Source of the DNA: Kiritimatiellia bacterium
Lineage (GTDB): Bacteria; Verrucomicrobiota; Kiritimatiellia; RFP12; UBA1067
Length of the DNA: 14,920 nucleotides
Assembly (NCBI GenBank): GCA_028707675.1
Contig: JAQWAM010000004.1
Location: 1-14,920, forward strand
Reading direction: 5' to 3'
Below are positions 1-6,563 of this stretch, one piece after another. The notes under the pieces are model-generated. The model saw only the letters and a program-made list of their open reading frames with translations. It ran no database searches and was not told where the DNA came from. The translations under genes and the position numbers were made by a program. Positions within the stretch are counted from its first letter, which is position 1. Each line of letters starts with the position of its first letter.

Positions 1-9
1 AACCCGGAA

Positions 10-19
10 CCCTGAACCC
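10..19 (-). repeat. Short intergenic repeat GGGTTCAGGG, copy 1
   Basis: The reverse complement of the decamer GGGTTCAGGG occurs here inside a partly tandem AACCCTG stretch. The same decamer is found exactly at 1440-1449 and 3723-3732, all outside recognised intact genes. Its function is unknown; it may be one unit of a dispersed noncoding repeat. Confidence 0.4.
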
Positions 20-423
20 TGACGACCGTGTGATGGTAATTTGTAACAATCACACAGGAATTAAAATAAGTTGATGATGTTTGGTGGCCGGGTGTCGTAT
101 TATATGTGTAATGGCGGATGTGACACTTATCGGGCGTGACCGAGACCTTGCCGAACGGCGGTCGACCTTATAGGTCCAGGTCCGAGGAGCGGCTCAATAA
201 AGGCAGGGTCACGGCGCGGCTGGGTTCCGGTGTGGATCTGACATTGATGGGGCCGCTAGAACTGGAGATCAAGACGCCGATGGAGGGAGCGTACTTGGCA
301 TGGCTCTGGGGCGGCGGTCCGAGACGTCCCGCCGTACTTGGCAGGGCAACGCAAGGTACGGGCGGACGTCCCCGGACGCCCGAAAAACGCGCGGCGGGCG
401 GGTTCAGAAAGAGCGTCGACTGG

Positions 424-488
424 ATCGATGGAATCGAATTATTCGAACCACTCGATTCGGTCTATTATCTCGATTCATTCGAAAACGA
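424..488 (+). repeat. Dispersed repeat GAATCGAATTATTCG, copy A
   Basis: A 35-base core at 424-458 matches 1044-1078 with four differences, and the continuation at 472-488 matches 1074-1090. Copy A has about 18 extra bases between these parts. The core contains the dyad TCGAATTATTCGA, and GAATCGA at 431-437 faces TCGATTC at 452-458 and 470-476, so the element can form small hairpins. It ends just before the ribosome-binding site and start codon of the broken gene at 503. Confidence 0.6.
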
Positions 489-502
489 AAGGAAACAAGA
501 CG

Positions 503-805
503 ATGAAATAGACAAACGGAGTGATGCTCGGGATGGCGCTGGCGCTGATGGCGGCGGGAGCCGGGGCTGAGGCGACGGCGCTTGCAGAGGAGGTCTCGCT
601 GGACACGCGCAGCATCTCGGTGGTCGCGGCGGCCGAGGATAGTTCGGCGGACACGCGCACGCACACGGTCGTCTTTTCGCTGGGGGGCGAGCGTCCTCGC
701 GAGCCGATCGGAGGTTATGCAAGAGCCTCGCTATTCAAAAATCGCCTGATTGGTGCGGGGACGCCTGTCCTACGCGCCGGCGGACGGAATTTTGGAGTGC
801 GGTGA
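503..805 (+). pseudogene. Broken signal-peptide protein gene, stop at codon 3, tail made of repeat DNA
   Basis: An ATG at 503 follows a good ribosome-binding site (AAAGGAAA, about 488-495), but the third codon is TAG (509-511). Beyond it the same frame continues with a typical signal peptide (TNGVMLGMALALMAAGAGA, then EATALA) and about 35 further residues ending near VVFSL. At 680 the frame runs into a dispersed repeat that supplies the residues GGERPREP, and it stops at 803-805. The simplest reading is a secreted-protein gene hit by a nonsense change, perhaps CAG to TAG, and truncated by a repeat. A start at GTG 521 or ATG 524 behind ACGGAG (515-520) could still give a short product, so loss of function is not certain. 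No family is recognised. Confidence 0.5.
680..706 (+). repeat. GERPREP-type dispersed repeat, half copy
   Basis: These 27 bases are identical to 11330-11356, which is one arm plus a flanking base on each side of a hairpin element. The partner arm is absent here, so this is a half element. In the plus frame of the truncated gene it encodes GERPREP. Directly downstream (about 745-815) lies other sequence that also looks like dispersed repeat. Confidence 0.7.
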
Positions 806-829
806 CAAAAGCCGCGCTTCGCGCGGGTT

Positions 830-892
830 GCGGCACCGCTTTTCGCACGGCCCTGAAAGCGGCACCGCTTTTCGCGCGGCCCTGCCCTGAAA
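830..892 (+). repeat. Imperfect tandem repeat of about 29-34 bases
   Basis: Two adjacent units begin with GCGGCACCGCTTTTCGC and end with CCCTGAAA: 830-858 and 859-892. The second has five extra bases (CCTGC-like duplication) before its end. A degraded third unit starts at 893 with GCGGCGTCGCGCG. The block joins the dispersed-repeat DNA around it and codes for nothing recognisable. Confidence 0.6.
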
Positions 893-938
893 GCGGCGTC
901 GCGCGTCCCGCACAGCGGCACGCTTGCCGCGCGCACTC

Positions 939-1026
939 CAGATCCGGAACGGCTGTTTTTCGCAGGGCATGGGAGGGGCAAGCGCTTGTCACGGCATAGC
1001 GCAGCGCAGCCGGATCTGCTTGCCCC
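939..1026. repeat. Nested inverted repeats
   Basis: Two perfect 9-base inverted pairs share this interval. CAGATCCGG at 939-947 pairs with CCGGATCTG at 1010-1018, and GGGGCAAGC at 975-983 pairs with GCTTGCCCC at 1018-1026. The arms alternate rather than nest cleanly, so two competing hairpins are possible. There is no T-run after either, which argues against a simple terminator. It may be residue of a palindromic mobile repeat. Confidence 0.45.
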
Positions 1027-1043
1027 TGAGCACGGTCGGGCGA

Positions 1044-1090
1044 ATCGACGGAATCGAATTATTCGGAGCACTTGATTCATTCGACAACGA
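1044..1090 (+). repeat. Dispersed repeat GAATCGAATTATTCG, copy B
   Basis: This is the second copy of the element at 424-488. The 35-base core (1044-1078) has four differences from copy A, and the end (1074-1090) matches 472-488 with one difference. Copy B lacks about 18 internal bases. It sits immediately next to the stop codon of the minus-strand gene remnant at 1100. Confidence 0.6.
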
Positions 1091-1099
1091 CCAAGGTAA

Positions 1100-1210
1100 T
1101 CAGTATTTCGTCGCTGCCCGGAATTCGTCCCATTCCGGGTCGTGGTCGAAAATCCAGCGGCAATAATCCTGGTGCTGCAGCTCTGCGGCGAGCGTTTCGC
1201 AACGACGGAT
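1100..1210 (-). pseudogene. C-terminal remnant of an unrecognised minus-strand gene
   Basis: Read on the minus strand, the frame ending in TGA at 1100-1102 gives 36 residues that look like genuine protein: ETLAAELQ, then QDYCRWIFDHDPEWDEF, then RAATKY. It has acidic and aromatic composition, unlike the Arg/Pro-rich translation of the surrounding repeats. Upstream the frame is closed by TGA at 1211-1213, and no start codon or ribosome-binding site precedes it. It therefore appears to be the 3' end of a gene whose 5' part has been lost or frameshifted. I do not recognise the family. Confidence 0.35.
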
Positions 1211-1437
1211 TCAACGTGCGACGGCAGCAGTCTCTTCATGTCCGGCTACACGATTCAGAATGTGATGCGGAGGTCATGCTCTCGCTCACCAACGCATACA
1301 ACGGGACTTTACCGCTGAAGGCCGCGCATGTTAAGGTTATACGCGTTGAAGAGTCAGAAGCGACCCTGGCTGTCACTAATAGCTTTGCGCGGCGTGTAGA
1401 GCAGGATTTCATGTTGTTGGCGCGGTGTCACGCATGA
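1201..1437 (+). pseudogene. Unrecognised plus-strand coding fragment
   Basis: From about 1255 the frame reads DAEVMLSLTNAYNG, then LPLKAAHVKVIRVEE and ATLAVTNSFARRVEQ, ending at TGA 1435-1437. The alternating hydrophobic pattern and mixed codons look like a beta-rich protein rather than repeat translation. No start with a ribosome-binding site is visible, and the upstream part of the open frame passes through repeat and opposite-strand debris. The first codons (NDGFN) resemble residues 195-199 of the beta-helix protein downstream, and the DNA there is nearly the same. It may be the decayed 3' end of a related gene; this is weakly supported. Confidence 0.25.
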
Positions 1438-1526
1438 GCGGGTTCAGGGTCGAGCATAACGGTTGTTTAGATGATCTGCTGATCCGCATCGCGCCTTGGA
1501 CCGGCAGTATGATGAGTGTGGAGTAA
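1434..1526 (+). CDS. Possible 30-residue ORF overlapping the preceding fragment
   Basis: An ATG at 1434 overlaps the TGA of the preceding frame (ATGA) and opens a 30-codon frame ending at TAA 1524-1526, shortly before the ribosome-binding site of the beta-helix gene. It reads MSGFRVEHNG, LDDLLIRIAPW and SMMSVE. It could be the frameshifted continuation of the 1201-1437 fragment, a short translationally coupled peptide, or chance. No clear ribosome-binding site of its own is seen, and it begins over the dispersed GGGTTCAGGG repeat. Confidence 0.15.
   Translation: MSGFRVEHNGCLDDLLIRIAPWTGSMMSVE
1440..1449 (+). repeat. Short intergenic repeat GGGTTCAGGG, copy 2
   Basis: Exact copy of the decamer also present at 3723-3732 and, inverted, at 10-19. 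Confidence 0.4.
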
Positions 1527-1543
1527 GCGGGAAAGGTTACGTA

Positions 1544-2704
1544 ATGATAAAGAGATGCACGGTGTTGATTTTTGGTGGCTTGCTGGTGGCGGGTGCGGCG
1601 GAGGTGCACGTAAACCGCTGGGAGGGTAACGATGGCAACAGCGGCGGGGCCGGGTCGCCCGTGGCCACTTTGGCGCGCGGTGTGGGCCTGTTAAAGGCTG
1701 GTGACACACTCGTTGTGGCTAACGGCCCGGAGCCTTATTTTGAGGCTTTGAACTTGGGGAAACTCAGCGGCAGCGCGGACAAGCCGATTAGTGTTGAAGG
1801 CAACGGCGCGACGCTTTCGGGACTGGTTCCCATGCCTGCCGCGGAGTGGGATGCGCAGGGGGACGGAACATACCGGCATCAGCATAAGCGGTGGGGGGCT
1901 TTGCAGCCTTACCTGATGGACGGCGAGCGGGAGATCGCCAAGGGCAGTTTTGGCGACCTTTTGCCAGACAGCCATTGCTGGACGACCAACGGCGTATGGT
2001 TCCGTCCGGCTGACGGCAAAAAGCTAGAGGAATACCGACTTTTGGGAACGCTGAGAGTAAGCGGCGTTTTTATCACCAGCGGATCGTACATCAGGATCAG
2101 GAATTTGGTGTGCGAGCGCTTCGCCAACGACGGATTCAACATTCATGGCGGCAGCCGCGGATTGGTTTTCGAGAATATCGAGGGGCGCTTTAACGGCGAT
2201 GACGGGTTCTCGATCCACGAGGATGTTGAGGCAGCGGTCTATGGCGGACAGTTTCACGGCAATAATTTCGGCATACAGGATGTCAACGCGTCGCAATCGA
2301 TTTTTCACGGTGTGCTCGCGGTAAGCAACCGTTTGGCCGGCATTGACTTTTACGGCGGGTACCACAGTGTGTTCGACAGCGAGGTCCGCGACAACGGCGG
2401 CAATCAGATCAGCGTGGTAGCGAATTTAGCGGCGCATATAGGGTTTTCGAACGACAACCCGATGTGCAAGGGGCTGGTTTTCGTCAAAAACACTTCAATT
2501 CATGGTGGATGTACCGGTGTGAGGGTAGGAGCCGGCAGCCGACTGGTCATGAAGGAGTGTTCGGTCAGGGATTTGCAAACAGGTTTGGATGTGGCGGCGG
2601 AGGGTGTTTGTCACGCGGTCAAGACAGCCGTTGAGAAGTGTTCGGATGCGGCAGTGCGGCAGGCCGATGGCGCCGTAGTGGTCTGGGACGGCGCGGCTGA
2701 ATAG
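1544..2704 (+). CDS. Secreted right-handed parallel beta-helix protein
   Basis: The 386-residue product has an N-terminal signal peptide (IKRCTVLIFGGLLVAGAAE) with likely cleavage near residue 19. Residues 27-60 (GNDGNSGG, SPVATLARGV, KAGDTLVV) match the usual opening of DUF1565/pectate-lyase-like proteins. From about 165 to 345 there are repeated short strands typical of PbH1 coils: YIRIRNLVCERF, GLVFENIEGRF, DDGFSIHEDVEA, YHSVFDSEVRDN, GLVFVKNTSIHG. Such proteins bind or cleave polysaccharides outside the cytoplasm; the sequence does not reveal the substrate or catalytic residues, so it may be a lyase, hydrolase or non-catalytic binder. ATG 1544 is chosen over the in-frame TTG at 1496 because it starts the signal peptide and follows GGGAAAGG (1529-1536) by 7 bases. 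The permease gene follows on the same strand after 61 bases. Confidence 0.85.
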   Translation: MIKRCTVLIFGGLLVAGAAEVHVNRWEGNDGNSGGAGSPVATLARGVGLLKAGDTLVVANGPEPYFEALNLGKLSGSADKPISVEGNGATLSGLVPMPAAEWDAQGDGTYRHQHKRWGALQPYLMDGEREIAKGSFGDLLPDSHCWTTNGVWFRPADGKKLEEYRLLGTLRVSGVFITSGSYIRIRNLVCERFANDGFNIHGGSRGLVFENIEGRFNGDDGFSIHEDVEAAVYGGQFHGNNFGIQDVNASQSIFHGVLAVSNRLAGIDFYGGYHSVFDSEVRDNGGNQISVVANLAAHIGFSNDNPMCKGLVFVKNTSIHGGCTGVRVGAGSRLVMKECSVRDLQTGLDVAAEGVCHAVKTAVEKCSDAAVRQADGAVVVWDGAAE

Positions 2705-2765
2705 CGCAATAAATAATTATATTGGATTGCGGAACTTTGCCGAAGATCGTATTGTTGGCGGCCTT

Positions 2766-3692
2766 ATGGAAGCAAGGTCTGAAACTAGTGTTTTACAGCG
2801 TTTGTGGCAACGCTGGGACACGCGGCTTTGTCTGCTGGCGGTAGCGGTTTACACTTTGGCGGCGCTGTACGGCGAGGCGGTTTACCGTTATTACCGGATT
2901 GCCGACCGCGCGCCTGCGTACAACAGTGTCTGCGAGGAGGCGCGCTATGTGCCGCCGCTTTTCGCGCGGGTCTTCAGCGCCGGTGCGCCAGGCGCGGCTG
3001 GCAGACCATTGTACCTGCTGGGCAGCGACAATCTGGGCCGGGATGTTTTGCAGCGGCTGGTACAGGGTACGCGCATCGCTTTTCATGTCGGCATCGTGAC
3101 TTCGCTGATCGCCATTCCGCTAGGTGTAGTATTAGGGTGTGCCGGAGGGTATTTCGGCGGACGCGCGGACAGTCTGGTGGTGTGGCTCTGCGCGACGGTG
3201 GCCTCAATGCCGGGACTGCTTTTCATTCTGGCGATCGCGATGGTGATCGGACAGGGTCTGGCCGGGGTCTATCTGGGCATCGGGCTTACCACATGGGTGA
3301 GCGTCTGCCGGAACATACGCGGCGAGGTCATCAAGCACCGTGAGCGCGCCTACGTGCAGGCGGCCAGGGTGCTGGGTTACAGTGATTTGCGGATCATATT
3401 CCGGCATGTCCTGCCCAATGTGGCGCACATAGTGCTGATCGCCTTCTCGATCCGTTTCCCGTCTTCAGTGGCGATGGAGGTATTCATCAGTTTTTTGGGC
3501 ATAGGGGTGCAGGGTGAGCCGTCTTGGGGGATCATGATCAACAACGCCCGGCTGCGTTTGTGGCAGGGCGTGTGGTGGGAGATGACCTTCGTGTCGCTGG
3601 CTATCTTCGGGTTGGTGCTGGCTTTCAACCATCTGGCGGACGCCTTGCGCGATCTGCTTGACCCGGCCTTGCGGAACGAGGCGGCGAACTGA
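2766..3692 (+). CDS. ABC transporter permease, DppC/OppC type
   Basis: This 308-residue inner-membrane permease is one of the two transmembrane subunits of a peptide/nickel/oligosaccharide-type importer. Residues 21-36 form the first membrane segment. The family hallmark LGSDNLGRDVLQRL is at 85-98, followed by membrane segments near 107-130, 137-160, 164-183, 219-247 and 272-292. The cytoplasmic EAA loop that contacts the ATPase is at about 192-218 (YVQAARVLGYSDL, then HVLPN). Length is normal for DppC. I chose ATG 2766; an in-frame TTG at 2727 would add 13 residues, and neither has a strong ribosome-binding site. The partner permease is 4.9 kb away across an opposed signalling operon, and no binding protein or ATPase gene is nearby. 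Substrate cannot be read from sequence; the beta-helix neighbour hints at glycans. Confidence 0.9.
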   Translation: MEARSETSVLQRLWQRWDTRLCLLAVAVYTLAALYGEAVYRYYRIADRAPAYNSVCEEARYVPPLFARVFSAGAPGAAGRPLYLLGSDNLGRDVLQRLVQGTRIAFHVGIVTSLIAIPLGVVLGCAGGYFGGRADSLVVWLCATVASMPGLLFILAIAMVIGQGLAGVYLGIGLTTWVSVCRNIRGEVIKHRERAYVQAARVLGYSDLRIIFRHVLPNVAHIVLIAFSIRFPSSVAMEVFISFLGIGVQGEPSWGIMINNARLRLWQGVWWEMTFVSLAIFGLVLAFNHLADALRDLLDPALRNEAAN

Positions 3693-3722
3693 AGCGGGCG
3701 GCGCCCTCAACCGAAGGCTTCT

Positions 3723-3745
3723 GGGTTCAGGGGGCAGGGTTCAGG
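3723..3745 (+). repeat. Short intergenic repeat GGGTTCAGGG, copy 3, with a near copy
   Basis: GGGTTCAGGG at 3723-3732 is followed by AGGGTTCAGG at 3736-3745, in the 95-base gap between the convergent permease and hybrid-kinase genes. The decamer occurs exactly at 1440-1449 and, inverted, at 10-19. Confidence 0.4.
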
Positions 3746-3787
3746 TGTGATGGAACAAAAACGCAACCGCGTGACCTGCAATACAAA

Positions 3788-5473
3788 TCAGCGATCTAAG
3801 ATTTCTCGAACCTTCTGCGACAGATCCTGTACTGAAAAAGGTTTCTGGATGAAGTCCGCCTGCGTTTCATCCGACCCCAAACTGATAATTATCTCGGCTG
3901 TATAACCGGACATGAACAGGCAACGCAAGTCCGGGAATTCCGACTTAAGGCGCCTGGCCAGTTCAAGCCCGTCCATATCCGGCATGATAATATCACTAAG
4001 CAAAAGATTGAATTTACCTTTGTGCTCAAGCGCTGTTTGGATGGCGGCATGCGGCGCGGACGCGGTGAGCACACGGTAGCCCAGCTTTTCGAGCATGGCC
4101 TGAATCATGGAAAGGATGGATGTCTCGTCCTCGACCAGCAGTATGGTCTCGTCGGCGGACCGCGCGTATTCTATGGTGTTTGCCGAGGTCACCGGTTGCG
4201 CTTGCTCCGCATCCCCTAAATGTCTCGGGAAGCCGATCTTGAAGGTCGTGCCGTGCCCCGGCTCGCTGTACACGTTAATGAAGCCCCTGTTCTGTTTGAC
4301 GATGCCGTAAACCGTGGCTAGGCCCAGCCCGGAACCGCGTCCCATATGTTTGGTTGTGAAAAACGGTTCGAAAATATGGCGAAGGACGTTTCTTGTCATG
4401 CCGCAGCCGCTGTCGCTGACCTCCATCGTCACATACTCGCCCGGCAAGGTCTCCGAGTGTTTCTTGCAGTAGTGTTCGGTGACCTGAATGTTGGATGTCT
4501 GTACAGTAAGGTTCCCCACGCCTTTGATGGCGTCCCGGGCGTTCACACACAGATTGGCGATAATCTGGTCGATCTGGCTCGGGTCGATTTTTAGCGGCCA
4601 CAGTTCGGGGGCAGGTCGCCAGGCGATGCTGATGTCTTCGCCCAGCAGACGCTGCATCATGCCGACCATTCTCTGCAACGTGCTGTTCAGGTCAATTGCA
4701 CGCGGCGTGACGGTCTGCCGCCGCGCGAAAGCCAGCATTTGCCTTGTCAGATCCGCAGAGCGCTGGGCGGCTTTTCTGATTTCGATCAAATCGTGATAAC
4801 GCCGGTCGCTTTCAGGCGTGTCTTCTAAAACCATCTCAAGGTTGCCGAGGATGACGCTCAACATATTATTGAAATCATGTGCGATGCCGCCGGCCAGGCG
4901 GCCGATGGATTCCAGACGCTGCATGTTTTCCAATTGCTCAGAGAGCCGTCTCGACTCTGTTATGTCATCGAATACAGTCGCGAATAGACCCTTGCCCGGC
5001 GAGGAAACGGATATTCGGAAAATTTTTCCGGTCGGCTCGTGCTTAATCTCAAAATGCGCCGGTTGCCCGTCATTGGCTACTGCCGCGTAAATGTCCAGAT
5101 GCGGCGCGGTGGACATGCCGTAAACCGCCGAGGCCGGTTTGCCCACCACGTCTTGCGCCTCAAGTCCCAGTATCCGCTCGTATGCGGGGTTGACGGACTC
5201 GATGATGTAATCGACGGCTCTGCCGTCAGCATCGTTCAGGAGACGGTGCAAAGCTACGCCTTCGTTCATGGAGTTATAAAGGCTGCGGAAACGCTCCTCG
5301 CTGGCGCGGAGATCCGTTTCAGCCTGATGGCGGTCTTCAAGGCTGTCCAGCAGGGCTAATCTTGAACGCTCCGCTAAATCAGAAAAATATTCCAGCTCTT
5401 TCAAACACCTTTCGAGTTCGAAAGTGGTGTTGTCAGATAGGGATTCCTGCCGGTTGTCTGCTTTTGAATTCAT
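3788..5473 (-). CDS. PAS hybrid sensor histidine kinase with C-terminal receiver
   Basis: The 561-residue product has no obvious membrane segment, so it is probably cytoplasmic. A coiled-coil-like stretch (about 17-60) leads into a PAS domain (about 60-175). The HisKA dimerisation region carries the phosphoacceptor His199 in GGIAHDFNN. The ATPase domain shows the N box (NLCVNARDAI, Asn311), G1 (SDSGCGM, 354-359), F box (FEPFFTTK) and G2 (GSGLGL, 380-385). The receiver domain (about 443-560) has Asp494 in LLSDIIMPDMDG and Lys544 in FIQKPF. All key residues are present, so an active kinase passing phosphate to its own receiver is likely. ATG 5473 (MNSKADNRQ) is preferred over the upstream in-frame start at 5563, which would lie inside the preceding gene; it leaves 19 bases after that gene's stop. 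It is the last gene of the four-gene operon. Signal unknown. Confidence 0.92.
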   Translation of the reverse strand: MNSKADNRQESLSDNTTFELERCLKELEYFSDLAERSRLALLDSLEDRHQAETDLRASEERFRSLYNSMNEGVALHRLLNDADGRAVDYIIESVNPAYERILGLEAQDVVGKPASAVYGMSTAPHLDIYAAVANDGQPAHFEIKHEPTGKIFRISVSSPGKGLFATVFDDITESRRLSEQLENMQRLESIGRLAGGIAHDFNNMLSVILGNLEMVLEDTPESDRRYHDLIEIRKAAQRSADLTRQMLAFARRQTVTPRAIDLNSTLQRMVGMMQRLLGEDISIAWRPAPELWPLKIDPSQIDQIIANLCVNARDAIKGVGNLTVQTSNIQVTEHYCKKHSETLPGEYVTMEVSDSGCGMTRNVLRHIFEPFFTTKHMGRGSGLGLATVYGIVKQNRGFINVYSEPGHGTTFKIGFPRHLGDAEQAQPVTSANTIEYARSADETILLVEDETSILSMIQAMLEKLGYRVLTASAPHAAIQTALEHKGKFNLLLSDIIMPDMDGLELARRLKSEFPDLRCLFMSGYTAEIIISLGSDETQADFIQKPFSVQDLSQKVREILDR

Positions 5474-5492
5474 TTTTCTATATATTGGTGCA

Positions 5493-6551
5493 TTACAGGT
5501 CTTTTGGCTGGCTCGGGTAGCGCGGATGCTCGCCGAGCCTGACCAGCAATGTGTTGATTTCACGCTTGAGGGCCTGATTGCGTTCTGAGTTGTCGATCAT
5601 GACGGCTTGCCAGCGGCGCAGCTCGTCGAGCTGGCGGTCGCGCTCCTCGTCCATGCGCTTGTGCTCGGACATGTCGCGTATAACCATGCAGCTCAGATTG
5701 TGGTCGGCATTGGACTTGAACACCACGCAGGAGACATCGGCCGGGAAGACCGCGCCGTCGGAACGCTTGAAGTTTATCTCGCCGCGGAACCTTCCGGTTC
5801 GCGCGCGGATCTCCAGCGCCTGCCGCAGGCGCGGATCCGCCGTGTCCAAGATGCAGTCCCGTCCTTTGCGCACGATCTCCCGCTCTTCGCGTCCGAACAT
5901 ATTGCAGGCCGCCGGGTTCGCGGCCAGAATGCGGCCGTCGGTGACGGTCAGCAGGATCGCGTCCATGCTGTTGTCGAAGATCATCCTGTAACGGCGCTCG
6001 CTTTCGCGCAGAGCCTTTTCAGCTTGCTCGCGCTCGTCGAGCTGGCGGATAAGCTCGATGTTCATCGCGTTAAGCTGCTCGGAACGCGCCTCCAGTTTGC
6101 GGATGAGTGCCTCGCTGTATTTTTTCAGGTAAACCGCTTCTTCTTCGTGCGGAGTTTCAGGCAAGCCCCGAGTCGGCGTTTCCTTGAGAACCTGCCGTAT
6201 TTCCGTCATGAAAGCCGCCGGATCCTCCGGTTTGACGATGAATCGAGAGGCGCCGATGCTGAGAGCGAAATCACGGTCGCGGTCTTCAGTGTAAGTCGCG
6301 GTGTAGAAGATGATCGGGACAGACTTAAGCGTTGTGTCTTTTTTGCACTCACGGCAAAAGGTGAAGCCGTCCATCACCGGCATCAGGATGTCGGTGATGA
6401 TAAGGTCGGGCCGGTTCTCACGGGCTTTTACCAAGGCTTCGGCGCCGTTCGCGGCCTCTTGCAGTTCGTAGCCGTTATGGCACAGCAGCGAGCGCAGCAG
6501 GTAGAGGTTGTCGGCGTTGTCGTCAACAATGAGTATGCTTATCGCGGACAT
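5493..6551 (-). CDS. REC-coiled coil-PAS protein without an output domain
   Basis: The 352-residue product starts with an intact receiver domain (acidic Asp10/Asp11, phosphoacceptor Asp54 in ITDILMPVMDG, Thr84, Lys107 in FIVKPED). A charged coiled coil (about 138-190) joins it to a PAS domain (about 182-300). There is no kinase, cyclase, phosphodiesterase or DNA-binding domain. The C-terminal 45 residues (DELRRWQAVM, LKREINTLL, PRYP) resemble a tail I associate with PAS-bearing signalling proteins; that recollection is not verified. It may work as a phosphorylated adaptor between the two kinases, sensing a ligand through PAS. The start at 6551 is fixed by AGGAG at 6559-6563, which overlaps the stop of the gene before it. 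A longer in-frame opening up to 6671 is rejected because it would overlap the upstream regulator gene. Confidence 0.88.
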   Translation of the reverse strand: MSAISILIVDDNADNLYLLRSLLCHNGYELQEAANGAEALVKARENRPDLIITDILMPVMDGFTFCRECKKDTTLKSVPIIFYTATYTEDRDRDFALSIGASRFIVKPEDPAAFMTEIRQVLKETPTRGLPETPHEEEAVYLKKYSEALIRKLEARSEQLNAMNIELIRQLDEREQAEKALRESERRYRMIFDNSMDAILLTVTDGRILAANPAACNMFGREEREIVRKGRDCILDTADPRLRQALEIRARTGRFRGEINFKRSDGAVFPADVSCVVFKSNADHNLSCMVIRDMSEHKRMDEERDRQLDELRRWQAVMIDNSERNQALKREINTLLVRLGEHPRYPSQPKDL

Positions 6552-6558
6552 AATTCTG

Positions 6559-6563
6559 CTCCT
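6559..6563 (-). promoter_or_regulatory. Ribosome-binding site of the REC-PAS gene
   Basis: On the minus strand AGGAG lies 7 bases before the ATG at 6551 and shares bases with the TAG stop (6562-6564) of the upstream response regulator. This decides the start codon and implies translational coupling within the operon. Confidence 0.7.

Larger units (their letters stand above)
1..1543. other. Gene-poor, repeat-rich region with gene debris
   Basis: No intact gene is convincing here. The stretch holds several short dispersed repeats, nested inverted repeats between 939 and 1026, an imperfect tandem repeat at 830-892, and pieces of broken genes on both strands. Open frames exist, but they are rich in Arg, Gly and Pro and run across the repeats without domain-like sequence. 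Two segments read more like former protein-coding DNA: a plus-strand signal peptide from 503 and a minus-strand C-terminus ending at 1100. I see no confident promoter; an AT-rich patch lies near 95-110. Confidence 0.6.

Noticed and set aside
136..570. A 144-codon plus-strand frame from a GTG
   Set aside because: It is Gly/Arg/Pro-rich, crosses the dispersed repeat at 424-488, has no domain-like sequence and overlaps the better supported start at 503 in another frame. It most likely reads through noncoding repeat DNA.
715..1239. A 174-codon minus-strand frame
   Set aside because: It translates the tandem and inverted repeats into Arg/Ala-rich low-complexity protein. The more convincing minus-strand coding signal near 1100-1210 is in a different frame.
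3691..3721. Hairpin GAAGC/GCTTC with inner GGGC/GCCC after the DppC-type gene
   Set aside because: The stems are only 4-5 base pairs and no T-run follows, so I do not call it a terminator.
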